The notes under the pieces were generated by a model. That model did not search any database. It saw only the letters and a program-made list of their open reading frames with translations, and had not been told where the DNA came from. The translations under genes and the position numbers were made by a program. Of a stretch of 41,917 nucleotides of DNA, positions 33,449 to 41,682 are shown one piece after another. Numbering within the stretch: the stretch's first letter is position 1; each line of letters starts with the position of its first letter. Source of the DNA: Caulobacteraceae bacterium (GTDB lineage: Bacteria; Pseudomonadota; Alphaproteobacteria; Caulobacterales; Caulobacteraceae). Where the stretch lies: NCBI GenBank assembly GCA_027487945.1, contig JAIYCQ010000012.1:1-41917 (forward strand), given 5' to 3'.

Positions 33449-34599
33449 CGCAGGCCCCGCGCGCCGTCGACGGCGTCGAGGAAGCCGGCGAGGGCCGAGT
33501 CCATCACCGGTTCGTCGAGCAGGAAGGCGTCATGACCCTTGTCGCTCTCGATCTCCACGAAGCTGGCGCGGGCCCCGGCGGCGTTCAGGGCCCGCACGAT
33601 GTGCCGGCTCTCCGCCGTCGGGTAGAGCCAGTCGGAGGTGAAGGACAGCACGCAGAACCGAACGTCACGCGCCTTGCGGAACGCCTCTGCCAGCACCCCG
33701 CCGTACGGCGCGGCGAGGTCGAAGTAGTCCATCGCCCGGGTGATGTAGAGGTAGCTGTTGGCGTCGAAGCGGTCGACGAAACTCGCTCCCTGGTGTCGAA
33801 GGTAGCTCTCGACCTGGAAGTCGGCGTCGAAGCCCCAGGACAGGCCGTCGCGCTGAAGCTCGCGGCCGAACTTCCGCTGCAGGGCGGCCTCGGACAGATA
33901 GGTGATGTGCGCCGCCATGCGGGCGACCGCGAGGCCTTTCTCCGGCCTGGAGCCATGCAGGGCGTAGTCGCCGCCGCGCCAGTCCGGGTCGGCCATGATC
34001 GCCTGGCGGCCCACCTCGTGGAAGGCGATGTTCTGGGCGCTGTGGCGGGCGGCGGAGGCGACGCAGACAGCGCTGAACAGCCGCTCCGGATAGGAGGCCG
34101 CCCACTGCAGAACCTGCATGCCGCCCATCGAGCCGCCGACCACGGCCTGCAGGGTGCCGATGCCCATGGCTTCGATCAGCATCGCCTGGGCGCGGACCAT
34201 GTCGGCGATGGTGATGACCGGGAACGACAGGCCCCAGGGCTTGCCGGTCGCGGGGTTGAGGCTGGCCGGCCCTGTGCTGCCCATGCAGCCGCCGACGACG
34301 TTGGCGCAGACGATGAAATGCCGCGCCGGGTCGAGCGGCTTGCCGGGGCCGACCAGGCGCGTCCACCAGCCGGGCTTGCCCGAGACAGGGTGCTTGCCGG
34401 CCACGTGCTGATCCAGCGTCAGGGCGTGGCAGATGAGGACGGCGTTGGATTTGTCGGCGTTCAGGGTCCCGAAGCTGCGCCAGGCGAGCTCCAGCCCCTC
34501 AAGGCGGGCGCCGGAGTCCAGCACGAGCGGCTGGGAGGGCGGGAACACCCAGGTTCCGCCATCCTCCTGGATCGCCTGCGTCTCGGCCGTAAGGGTCAT
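33445..34599 (-). CDS. metX: Homoserine O-acetyltransferase
   Basis: This 384-residue alpha/beta-hydrolase-fold enzyme acetylates (or succinylates) homoserine as the first committed step to methionine. The nucleophile elbow is [16 protein letters not shown], with the oxyanion and substrate region [16 protein letters not shown] and the late acid and base in [14 protein letters not shown] and [12 protein letters not shown]. The ATG at 34599 is taken; a TTG 12 codons upstream is less likely. It is the first gene of metX-metW-EEP and divergent from the sixA-like gene with an 80-base gap. I saw no SAM riboswitch in that gap. Confidence 0.94.
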   Translation of the reverse strand: MTLTAETQAIQEDGGTWVFPPSQPLVLDSGARLEGLELAWRSFGTLNADKSNAVLICHALTLDQHVAGKHPVSGKPGWWTRLVGPGKPLDPARHFIVCANVVGGCMGSTGPASLNPATGKPWGLSFPVITIADMVRAQAMLIEAMGIGTLQAVVGGSMGGMQVLQWAASYPERLFSAVCVASAARHSAQNIAFHEVGRQAIMADPDWRGGDYALHGSRPEKGLAVARMAAHITYLSEAALQRKFGRELQRDGLSWGFDADFQVESYLRHQGASFVDRFDANSYLYITRAMDYFDLAAPYGGVLAEAFRKARDVRFCVLSFTSDWLYPTAESRHIVRALNAAGARASFVEIESDKGHDAFLLDEPVMDSALAGFLDAVDGARGLR

Positions 34600-34679
34600 G
34601 GAAGGCCTTGGACCGTCGCCGGCGGTCTCTGTCAACCGGCGGCTTCCTGCGAAGCAGCGTCGCGGCTAAGACAGGGCGG

Positions 34680-35189
34680 ATGAAACGTCTGATCCTCATG
34701 CGCCACGGCAAGGCGGAACGCAGCAACCCCGGCGGCGACTTCGAGCGCGCCCTGACCGACCGCGGCGTCACCGACGCCGCCCTCATGGGCAGGCTGCTGG
34801 CCGATGAGGGCCTGACGCCGGACCTGGCCCTGGTCTCCGCCGCCCGCCGCACCCAGCAGACCTGGGGCGCCGTCTCGGGTGCCTTTCCGTCCGCGAAATC
34901 GGTGTCCCTGCGCCCGCTCTATCACGCCGAGGCGGACCGGATCCTGTTCGAGATCGAGGCCCACGCCGACCAGGCCGACACCCTCATGGTCGTGGGGCAC
35001 AATCCGGGCCTGCACGAGCTGACCATCGGCCTGCTGCGCCAGGGCGGGGCCGGCTCGGCGCTGATTGCGCGGGCCGAGAGCCGGTTTCCGACCTCGACCG
35101 TGGCGGCCTTCACCGTCGATGAGGCCGGACGCGCCGCCTACGACGGCCTGTTTTACGCAGCCGACCACGGCGGAGGCGGCGGCGAATGA
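34680..35189 (+). CDS. SixA-like histidine phosphatase
   Basis: This 169-residue protein begins KRLILMRHGKAERSNPGG, with the phosphohistidine RHG motif (His9) of the histidine phosphatase superfamily; the second histidine is in TLMVVGHNPGLHELTIGLL. SixA removes phosphate from histidine in phosphotransfer (HPt) domains, so this small enzyme may act on a phosphorelay. It heads a chain of overlapping genes: its stop overlaps the DUF952 start by four bases (ATGA). A histidine kinase closes the chain, which makes a signalling role attractive but unproven. Confidence 0.85.
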   Translation: MKRLILMRHGKAERSNPGGDFERALTDRGVTDAALMGRLLADEGLTPDLALVSAARRTQQTWGAVSGAFPSAKSVSLRPLYHAEADRILFEIEAHADQADTLMVVGHNPGLHELTIGLLRQGGAGSALIARAESRFPTSTVAAFTVDEAGRAAYDGLFYAADHGGGGGE

Positions 35190-35530
35190 CCCGGGTGTAC
35201 AAGCTGCTGGGCCGCGCAGAATGGGCCGCCGCCGAGGCGAAGGGCCTGTTCGAGGGCTCCGCCGTCGATCTCGCTGACGGCTATATCCACTTCTCCACCG
35301 CCGCCCAGGCGCCGGAGACCGGCCGACGCTACTTTTCCGGCCTCGCCGATCTGGTGATCGTCGGCTTCGAGGCCGAGGCGCTGGGCGCAGACCTCAAGTG
35401 GGAAGCCTCGCGCGGCGGCGATCTGTTTCCACACCTCTACGGTCCGCTGCCGACCGCCCTGGCGGTCGAGGTTCGGGCCGTGGCGCTCGCCGCCGACGGC
35501 GCGCCGATGCTGGACGGACTGGTTCCGTGA
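35186..35530 (+). CDS. DUF952 protein
   Basis: This 114-residue protein has the DUF952 features: RVYKLLGRAEWAAAEAKG, DLADGYIHFSTAAQAPET and the later HLYGPLPTALAVE. DUF952 proteins are small, glutathione S-transferase-like or ADP-ribosyl-like in some descriptions, with no settled function. It overlaps both neighbours: ATGA with the sixA-like gene and GTGA with pyrD. Confidence 0.88.
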   Translation: MTRVYKLLGRAEWAAAEAKGLFEGSAVDLADGYIHFSTAAQAPETGRRYFSGLADLVIVGFEAEALGADLKWEASRGGDLFPHLYGPLPTALAVEVRAVALAADGAPMLDGLVP

Positions 35531-36576
35531 GTCTCCACGACCTCGCCGCCCGCGCCCTGCACCTGCTCGATCCCGAGGACGCGCACCGCGCCACGATCGC
35601 CGCCCTGCGGCTCGGTCTCGGCCCCGTGGACCAGGGGCCTGACGACCCGATCCTGACCGCCTCCCTCGCCGGACTCAACCTGCCCTCGCCGGTCGGGCTG
35701 GCCGCCGGGTTCGACAAGAACGCCGAGACTCCGGACGCCATGCTGCGGGCCGGCTTCGGCTTCGTCGAATGCGGCACGGTCACCCCCCTGCCCCAGGCCG
35801 GCAATCCGCGCCCGCGCCTGTTCCGCCTGAGCGAGGACCGGGCGGTGATCAACCGCATGGGCTTCAACAACGCCGGACTGGACACCTTCGCCGCCAACCT
35901 GGCGGCGCGCCGCCACCGGGGCGTGGTCGGGGCCAACATCGGCGCCAACAAGGACTCCGACGACCGCATCGGCGACTACGTCAGCGGTCTCCGGCGCCTT
36001 TGGGGCCAGGCGTCCTATTTCACGGTCAACATCTCCTCGCCCAACACGCCCGGCCTGCGCGCACTGCAGACGAAGGCGGCCCTGGAAGACCTGCTCGGCC
36101 GGCTGGATGAAGCCCGGCGTGCGCTGGCGACCGCGGGCGGCGACGGCCCGGTCTTCCTGAAGGTCGCGCCCGACCTCGAGGACGGCGAGATCGAGACGAT
36201 CGTCGAGACCGTCGCGGCCTTCGGCCTGCAGGGGATCATCGTGTCGAACACGACCGTCTCGCGGCCCGGGACGCTGCGCTCGCCGCAACGGGACGAGACC
36301 GGCGGCCTGTCCGGCCCGCCACTGATGACCCTGTCCACCCAAGTGCTGGCCCGCTTCCATGCCGCCAACAGCAGCGGCCTGGCCCTGATCGGCGCGGGCG
36401 GCATCGCCTCCGGCGCTGATGCGCTGGCCAAGATCCGGGCAGGGGCCTCGGCGGTCCAGGTCTATTCGGCCATGGTCTTCGAAGGGCCTGGCATGGTGGT
36501 GCGGATCAAGCGCGATCTGGCCGCCCGCCTGCGCGCCGAAGGCTTCACCTCGGTCGCCGAGGCTGTTGGCGCGTGA
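35527..36576 (+). CDS. pyrD: Dihydroorotate dehydrogenase (quinone), class 2
   Basis: This 349-residue FMN enzyme oxidises dihydroorotate to orotate and passes electrons to ubiquinone in the inner membrane. It has the class 2 N-terminal helix (LHDLAARALHLLDPEDAHRAT), VGLAAGFDKNAETPDAML, FVECGTVTPLPQAGNPRPRL and the catalytic-serine loop NISSPNTPGLRALQTK. The start is GTG at 35527, whose bases overlap the stop of the DUF952 gene (GTGA), and this gives the expected N-terminus. Its own stop overlaps a micro-ORF start in the same style. Confidence 0.95.
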   Translation: MSLHDLAARALHLLDPEDAHRATIAALRLGLGPVDQGPDDPILTASLAGLNLPSPVGLAAGFDKNAETPDAMLRAGFGFVECGTVTPLPQAGNPRPRLFRLSEDRAVINRMGFNNAGLDTFAANLAARRHRGVVGANIGANKDSDDRIGDYVSGLRRLWGQASYFTVNISSPNTPGLRALQTKAALEDLLGRLDEARRALATAGGDGPVFLKVAPDLEDGEIETIVETVAAFGLQGIIVSNTTVSRPGTLRSPQRDETGGLSGPPLMTLSTQVLARFHAANSSGLALIGAGGIASGADALAKIRAGASAVQVYSAMVFEGPGMVVRIKRDLAARLRAEGFTSVAEAVGA

Positions 36577-36656
36577 AGACCCCGCGAATGCCCCTTGCGC
36601 ATTTCGCTCAGCACGCGAACGCTTCCGGACTCGCCAACCCGGCGATGGTGAAGTAG
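36573..36656 (+). CDS. Possible 27-residue micro-ORF between pyrD and histidine kinase
   Basis: A GTG at 36573 overlaps the pyrD stop (GTGA), exactly as pyrD overlaps its own upstream gene. The frame gives a peptide starting VKTPRMPLAHFAQHANASGL and ends in TAG at 36654-36656, nine bases before the histidine kinase ATG. It would allow translational coupling from pyrD to the kinase. The peptide has no recognisable domain, and chance is possible in GC-rich DNA. Confidence 0.3.
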   Translation: MKTPRMPLAHFAQHANASGLANPAMVK

Positions 36657-36665
36657 CGCTTGAGA

Positions 36666-38159
36666 ATGGCCGACGTCTCGCCGCCCTCGACGGAGACGCC
36701 CGCACCGGCTGACCGGCCCTCGCGGCGCTGGTTCTGGCCAGGCGGCCTGTCGGCGCGCCTGCTCGCCCTGACCATCCTGTTTGTGGTCGGTGCCGGGCTG
36801 CTGGTGCTGCCGGCCACCCTGGCGACCTTTGAGGAGCAGTGGCTGCTCGACCGCATCCGCGCCGCGGAGCTGGCCTCGACGATCGCCGAGGCCGACCCCG
36901 GCCGGAAGGTCACAGCCCCGGTCCGCCAGCAGATGCTCGAGAACGCCGGCGTGGTCTCCGTGGCCATCCAGACAGACGGCATGCGCCGCCTGATCCTCGC
37001 CGCGCCCCGGGACCTGCGCGACCCCTACCTGGTCGACCTGCGCACCCAGAAGCCGATCAGCTGGATGACGGCCCCGTTCAAGACCATCTTCGGCGGCCGG
37101 GATCGCATGGTGCGGGTCATCGCCGAGCCGCGGTTCCGCTCCGGCGAGTTCATCGACATCGTGATGCCCGAACAGCCGCTGAAGGAAGCGCTGCTGGCCT
37201 ATCTCGGCCGGCTGGTGATGATCACCCTGTTCGTGTCGCTGGGCGCCGGGCTGGCCGTCTACCTGGCCCTGAACGCCTTCCTGGTCCGGCCGATGCAGAA
37301 GATCACCCTGGCCATGGAGCGGTTTCGCGCCGATCCGGAGAACCCGCAGGCGCGGGTCGTGGTCTCGGGCCGCCGCGACGAGATCGGCCGCGCCGAGGCC
37401 GAGCTGGACCGGATGCAGTCGGACCTGATCGCCGCCCTCAACTCGCGTGCCCGGCTGGCGGCGCTCGGCGAGGCCGTGGCCAAGATCAACCACGACCTGC
37501 GCAACATGCTGACCAGCGCCCAGATCGCGTCTGACCGCCTCGCCGCCATAGGCGATCCCAAGGTCGCCCAGGCCATGCCGCGCCTGGAGCGGGCCCTGGA
37601 CCGCGCCATCACCCTGGCCACGGACGTCATGGCCTACGGCAAGACCGTCGAGGCGCCGCCGGCGCTGCAGGTGCTGGCGCTGCAGGCGGCGCTGGACGCG
37701 GCGGCAGAGGACGCCGGCCTGAGCGAAAGCGGCGTGCGGCTGGTCGACCGGCTGGAGCCGGAGGTCCAGGTCAGCGCCGACCCGGACCAGCTGCACCGGA
37801 TCCTGGTCAACCTGCTGCGGAATGCGCGCGAAGCCCTGCCGGGCGACGGGGGGCAGGTCCAGGTCGCGTTGCGCGAGGAGAACGGCGCCAGCGTGCTGCG
37901 CCTGTCCGACAATGGCCCCGGCCTGCCCGAGCGGGCGCTGGCCCACCTGTTCCAGCCGTTCACCGGCTCGGCGCGGCGCGGCGGCACGGGTCTGGGCCTC
38001 GCCATCTCGCGCGAACTGGCCCAGGCGCACGGCGGCGACCTGACCCTGGTCCGGACCGGCCCCGATGGCACGGTGTTCGAGCTGACCCTGCCCGGCGCGC
38101 CGGCCTCGCAGGCGCCGGTCAAGCCGAAGCGGACGCGGGCGAAGAAGGCGGAAGCGTAG
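36666..38159 (+). CDS. Membrane sensor histidine kinase
   Basis: This 497-residue protein has two membrane spans (about 27-50 and 180-205) flanking a periplasmic sensor region, a HAMP-like linker, a phospho-acceptor H-box (KINHDLRNMLTSAQIASDRL, His near 275), and ATP-binding N, G1 and G2 boxes (NLLRNAREALPG near 381, LSDNGPGLPERA near 418, GTGLGLAISRELA near 441). The H-box has HDxxN, which by family rules allows kinase and possibly phosphatase activity. The tail is lysine-rich. No response regulator is encoded next to it, so it is an orphan kinase in the window. The ATG at 36666 was chosen; TTG at 36660 is possible. Confidence 0.9.
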   Translation: MADVSPPSTETPAPADRPSRRWFWPGGLSARLLALTILFVVGAGLLVLPATLATFEEQWLLDRIRAAELASTIAEADPGRKVTAPVRQQMLENAGVVSVAIQTDGMRRLILAAPRDLRDPYLVDLRTQKPISWMTAPFKTIFGGRDRMVRVIAEPRFRSGEFIDIVMPEQPLKEALLAYLGRLVMITLFVSLGAGLAVYLALNAFLVRPMQKITLAMERFRADPENPQARVVVSGRRDEIGRAEAELDRMQSDLIAALNSRARLAALGEAVAKINHDLRNMLTSAQIASDRLAAIGDPKVAQAMPRLERALDRAITLATDVMAYGKTVEAPPALQVLALQAALDAAAEDAGLSESGVRLVDRLEPEVQVSADPDQLHRILVNLLRNAREALPGDGGQVQVALREENGASVLRLSDNGPGLPERALAHLFQPFTGSARRGGTGLGLAISRELAQAHGGDLTLVRTGPDGTVFELTLPGAPASQAPVKPKRTRAKKAEA

Positions 38160-38174
38160 CTTCCGAGGGATCTC

Positions 38175-38666
38175 ATGTACTGGATAGACGGGATGAAGAG
38201 CGGTCGACTCTGCACCGCCGCACGACCGCGCGCCGGCGACTGGCTGGAGGACGAGATTGCTCTCTGGAGCAGGAGCGGCGTGGATCACATCGTGAGCCTG
38301 CTGGAACGCGATGAGATTGAGGATCTCGACCTTGGGGACGAGGCCGCAGCATGCATGCGCGCCGGACTATCGTTCAGCAGCTATCCGATCCCGGATCGCG
38401 GCCTGCCCTCTTCGCTGGAGGAAGTTTCCCGCTTGGTGGAGGCGCTTTCGGGCGACCTGGCCGCGGGGCGCGGTGTGCTGGTCCACTGCCGAGCCGGCAT
38501 CGGTCGCTCGTCGATGATCGCCGCCGCAGTCTGCGTGTTCGCCGGTGCAACGCCCGCGGAAGCCTTCCAAAGAATCTCTGCGGCGCGTGGCTTGCGGACA
38601 CCCGATACCGACCAGCAGATCCGTTGGGTCGAAGCGTTTTCGGAGCGTCTGTCCGGTCAGGCCTAG
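38175..38666 (+). CDS. Dual-specificity/tyrosine phosphatase-like protein
   Basis: This 163-residue protein has the cysteine phosphatase P-loop LVHCRAGIGRSSMIAAA (C-x5-R, Cys near 105) and the general acid region YPIPDRGLPSS. This matches small dual-specificity-type phosphatases. Third-base composition is visibly less GC-biased than in adjoining genes, hinting at a separate origin. It starts 15 bases after the histidine kinase with GAGGGA upstream and may be co-transcribed, but a functional link is not shown. Its stop codon overlaps the convergent gamma-glutamyltransferase stop by four bases. Confidence 0.82.
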   Translation: MYWIDGMKSGRLCTAARPRAGDWLEDEIALWSRSGVDHIVSLLERDEIEDLDLGDEAAACMRAGLSFSSYPIPDRGLPSSLEEVSRLVEALSGDLAAGRGVLVHCRAGIGRSSMIAAAVCVFAGATPAEAFQRISAARGLRTPDTDQQIRWVEAFSERLSGQA

Positions 38667-40381
38667 TCCGCCGCCCTGGCCACGCCCTCGCGACGGTCAT
38701 CGGCCGCCCCTTCCAGCACGCCGCCCGGACGGACGATCACGCCGTGCAGGCCGCTGTTCTCACCGCCCGGGCTGAAGGTGATGCCCCGGGCCTTCAGCGC
38801 CTCGACGACGCCCTCGGGATAACGCTCCGCCTCGCTGGAGAAGCGGTCGCCGCGGGCCACGAGGTTGGGCAGGTTGAAGGCCTCCTGCAGCGGCAGCTCC
38901 CAGTCGAACACGCCGACCATGGCCTTGAGATTGTAGGACAGGATGGCCGTGCCGCCGGGCGAGCCCAGGGCCGCAACCAGCCTGCCGTCGCGGTCCAGCA
39001 CGATCAGCGGGGCCATGGACGAGCGCGGCCGCTTGCCCGGCGCCACGGCGTTGGCGGCCGGGGTCCCGTCGGCCTCGACCGGCGAGAAGCTGAAGTCGGT
39101 GAGCTGGTTGTTCAGGAAGAAGCCGCCGACCATGCGTCCCGACCCGAACACGCTCTCGACCGTGGTCGTCATCGAGACCGCATTGCCCCAGCGGTCGACG
39201 ATGACGAAGTGCGAGGTGCCCGCCGGCTCCAGCGTGCGGTCGGGCGCCCGGACAGGCGCGCCGGCGGGCAGGCCCGGCTTCGGGGCCGGTCCGGCCCGGT
39301 CGCCGACCAGGGCGGCGCGGGCGGCGACATAGTCAGGGGCCAGAAGCCCGTCGATCGGCGTCCGGGCGAACGGCTCGTCGCCGACGTAGCGGTCACGGTC
39401 GGCGTACATAAGCCGCTCGACCTCGGCCAGCCTGACCCAGGCGACCGGATCGGCCGGCGAGCGGTCGGCGATGTCGGTGTGTTCCAGCATCATCAGCCCC
39501 TGCAACAGGGCCACGCCGCTCGACGGCGGCGGCGCGGTGCAGACGCGGTAGACGCGGTACGGGCGGCAAAGCGCCGGCGCGCTGCGCGGGCGGTAGCGCT
39601 CGAAGTCGGCGGCGGCCAGCGTGCCCGGCAGCGGCGCCTGGCCCGCCCGGGCGATGACGGCCTCCGCGAGAGGTCCGTCGTAGAGCGCCTGGGCGCCGCC
39701 CTGGGCGATCATGCGGATCGTCCGGCCGTAGGCGGCGTTGATCAGCCGGTCGCCGGCGACATACCGGGTCCCGTCCGGCTTGGTGAAGTAGGCGATGACG
39801 TCCGGGGCGGCGTTCTGCGGCACGCGCGGCGAGGCGATCATCCCGGCCAGCCGGGGGCTGACGATGAAGCCCTCGTCGGCCAGGCGCCCGGCCTCGGTGA
39901 ACAGCGACGCCCAGGGCCGCTTGCCGTGACGCTTCTGCACCTCGCCCAGCATGGCCACCGCGCCGGGAACGCCGGTGGCGCGACCGCTGAGCACCGCCTC
40001 GACATAGCCAAGCGGCTTGCCGTCCGGGCCCATGAACATGTCGGGCGTCGCGCCCGTCGGGGCCGCCTCCCGGCCGTCATAAGCGGTCACCACGCCACTG
40101 CGGGCGTCGTAGTAGATCATGAAGGCGCCGCCGCCGAGGCCGCTGCTCTGCGGCTCCACGAGACCCAGGACCGCCTGCACCGCCACGGCCGCGTCTGCGG
40201 CCGTGCCACCCTCGCGCAGGACCCGCAGCCCCGCCTCCACCGCCAGGGGGTTGGCCGCCGAGACCATCCCGGGCGAGCGCGGCGCCGCGGTCGCGACGGT
40301 CGGAGCGCCCGGCGCTGAAGGTCCGGGAAGAAGGGAGCAGCCGCCGAGAAGCAGCGCGACGACAAGGGCAACAGGACGCAT
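38663..40381 (-). CDS. Gamma-glutamyltransferase (glutathione hydrolase), lipoprotein
   Basis: This 572-residue Ntn-hydrolase matures by self-cleavage before a threonine, here in GTSHFVIVDRWGNAVSMTTT (Thr near 387). Conserved features include GGTAADAAVAVQAVLGLVEP, SGLGGGAFMIYYD, APPPSSGVALLQ and GSPGGTAILSYN. A lipobox LLGGC near residue 18 follows the ATG at 40381, so it should be anchored and face the periplasm, where it can cut glutathione and gamma-glutamyl compounds. An upstream ATG at 40450 would add 23 residues. It is divergent from the P1 peptidase gene. Confidence 0.92.
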   Translation of the reverse strand: MRPVALVVALLLGGCSLLPGPSAPGAPTVATAAPRSPGMVSAANPLAVEAGLRVLREGGTAADAAVAVQAVLGLVEPQSSGLGGGAFMIYYDARSGVVTAYDGREAAPTGATPDMFMGPDGKPLGYVEAVLSGRATGVPGAVAMLGEVQKRHGKRPWASLFTEAGRLADEGFIVSPRLAGMIASPRVPQNAAPDVIAYFTKPDGTRYVAGDRLINAAYGRTIRMIAQGGAQALYDGPLAEAVIARAGQAPLPGTLAAADFERYRPRSAPALCRPYRVYRVCTAPPPSSGVALLQGLMMLEHTDIADRSPADPVAWVRLAEVERLMYADRDRYVGDEPFARTPIDGLLAPDYVAARAALVGDRAGPAPKPGLPAGAPVRAPDRTLEPAGTSHFVIVDRWGNAVSMTTTVESVFGSGRMVGGFFLNNQLTDFSFSPVEADGTPAANAVAPGKRPRSSMAPLIVLDRDGRLVAALGSPGGTAILSYNLKAMVGVFDWELPLQEAFNLPNLVARGDRFSSEAERYPEGVVEALKARGITFSPGGENSGLHGVIVRPGGVLEGAADDRREGVARAAD

Positions 40382-40473
40382 GCGAACTCCGCGACAGGCC
40401 GCGCTACAATAGGCATAGGCCCGCGCAGGGAAAGCCCCGGCCATGGACAAGTTCCGGGGCGCGTGCGAGTCGA

Positions 40474-41508
40474 ATGGCCATGAGCGCCGCCCGTCCCGGA
40501 CCCCGCAACCTGATCACCGACGTGCCCGGCCTGGCGGTCGGGCAGGCCCATGACGAGACCGTCCGCACCGGCGTCACCGTCATCCTCCCGGACGACCGGG
40601 CCGTCTGCGCCGTCGACGTGCGCGGCGGCGGGCCCGGCACGCGCGAAAGCGACGCCCTCTCGCCCGAGGCCCTGTCGGACGCGGTCGACGCCGTCGTCCT
40701 GTCCGGCGGCTCGATGTACGGGCTGGCCGCCGGGGACGGCGTCGCCGCCTGGCTGGGCGCCCAGGGGCGGGGCTACCGCGTCTCGCCGCTCCCCGAGGTT
40801 CCGCCCTCGCCGATCGTGCCGGCGGCCATCCTGTTCGATCTCGCCAACAGCGGCGACAAGCGCTGGGGGCTGGAGCCGCCCTATCGCCGGCTGGGCATCG
40901 CCGCGGCTGAGGCCGCCGGCCCGACTTTCGAGCTCGGCCTGGCCGGCGCTGGCTACGGGGCCAAGGCCGGCGCGCTCAAGGGCGGCACGGGCTCGGCCTC
41001 CATCCTCACGCCGGACGGCTACGTGGTCGGCGCCCTGGCGGCGGTCAACAGTCTGGGCTCGGTCGTGGGCGGCGACGGCCTGACCTTCTGGGCCGCCCCG
41101 TTCGAGATCGACGGTGAGTTCGGCGGCCGCTCGCCCGCCGGTCTGTCGATAGGCCCCGACGACTGGGGGCTCGCCAAGGCTGCCCCCGCCGTCCGGGAGA
41201 ACACCACCATCGCCTGCGTGGCGACCAACGCCACCCTGACGCCGGTGCAGGCGCGGCGGGTGGCGATCATGGCCCAGGCGGGCCTCGCCCAGTCCATCCG
41301 CCCGATCCATTCGCCGTTCGACGGCGATGTGGTCTTTGCCCTGTCGACCGGGCGACTGGACCTTGGCCCCACGCCCGAGCGGATGGTGATGCGCATCGGC
41401 GCCCTGGCCGCCGACTGCCTGGCCCGGGCGGTGGCGCGGGGCGTCCACGAGGCGGCGACCTTCCCCGGAATCGGCGTTCCCGCCTGGCGTGATCTACCCG
41501 GGCGGTGA
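40474..41508 (+). CDS. P1 family peptidase (DmpA-like aminopeptidase)
   Basis: This 344-residue protein belongs to the P1 peptidases, self-processing aminopeptidases. Recognisable parts are NLITDVPGLAVGQAHDE, TGVTVILPDDRAVCAVDVRG, VLSGGSMYGLAAGDGVAAWL and the predicted autoprocessing site before Thr244 in RENTTIACVATNATLTP. In the best studied members (DmpA, BapA) the new N-terminal residue is serine; here it would be threonine. The later SPFDGDVVFALSTGRLDLGP is also typical. An ATG at 40480 gives a protein two residues shorter. The natural substrate is unknown. Confidence 0.88.
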   Translation: MAMSAARPGPRNLITDVPGLAVGQAHDETVRTGVTVILPDDRAVCAVDVRGGGPGTRESDALSPEALSDAVDAVVLSGGSMYGLAAGDGVAAWLGAQGRGYRVSPLPEVPPSPIVPAAILFDLANSGDKRWGLEPPYRRLGIAAAEAAGPTFELGLAGAGYGAKAGALKGGTGSASILTPDGYVVGALAAVNSLGSVVGGDGLTFWAAPFEIDGEFGGRSPAGLSIGPDDWGLAKAAPAVRENTTIACVATNATLTPVQARRVAIMAQAGLAQSIRPIHSPFDGDVVFALSTGRLDLGPTPERMVMRIGALAADCLARAVARGVHEAATFPGIGVPAWRDLPGR

Positions 41509-41535
41509 CCGCCGGAAAAAACCGCCCCGGACGGG

Positions 41536-41563
41536 TTGCCTTTCGCAAAGACCGCGACTAGGT
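41536..41563 (+). promoter_or_regulatory. Weak promoter candidate for tRNA-Arg
   Basis: TTGCCT (41536-41541) and CTAGGT (41558-41563) are spaced by 16 bases and sit about 43 bases before the tRNA start. The -10 match is poor and the call rests mainly on position. Confidence 0.3.
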
Positions 41564-41605
41564 TCCGCGCCCTCGCCGGAGCCCTACTTGGCCCCGTCGC
41601 AGTGC

Positions 41606-41682
41606 GCGCCCGTAGCTCAGCTGGATAGAGCATCAGACTACGAATCTGAGGGTCGGACGTTCGAATCGTTCCGGGCGCGCCA
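41606..41682 (+). tRNA. tRNA-Arg (anticodon ACG)
   Basis: A full cloverleaf can be drawn. The acceptor stem GCGCCCG (41606-41612) pairs with CGGGCGC (41672-41678), followed by discriminator G and an encoded CCA end. The D arm is AGCTCAGCTGGATAGAGC, the anticodon arm TCAGA-CTACGAA-TCTGA gives ACG, and the T arm has GGACG-TTCGAAT-CGTTC. ACG (A34, normally edited to inosine) reads CGU, CGC and CGA codons. Confidence 0.96.

Noticed and set aside
34600..34679. SAM riboswitch or metA-type leader before metX
   Set aside because: The gap is only 80 bases, shared with a divergent gene, and no conserved SAM-aptamer pattern could be seen.
38351..40318. 655-codon plus-strand frame opposite gamma-glutamyltransferase
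   Set aside because: Runs out of frame in the phosphatase gene and antisense to a full GGT; no domain.
41501..41520. Hairpin GGCGGTGACCGCC at the end of the P1 peptidase gene as terminator
   Set aside because: The run after it on the plus strand is of A, not T, so it does not fit an intrinsic terminator in the direction of the gene.
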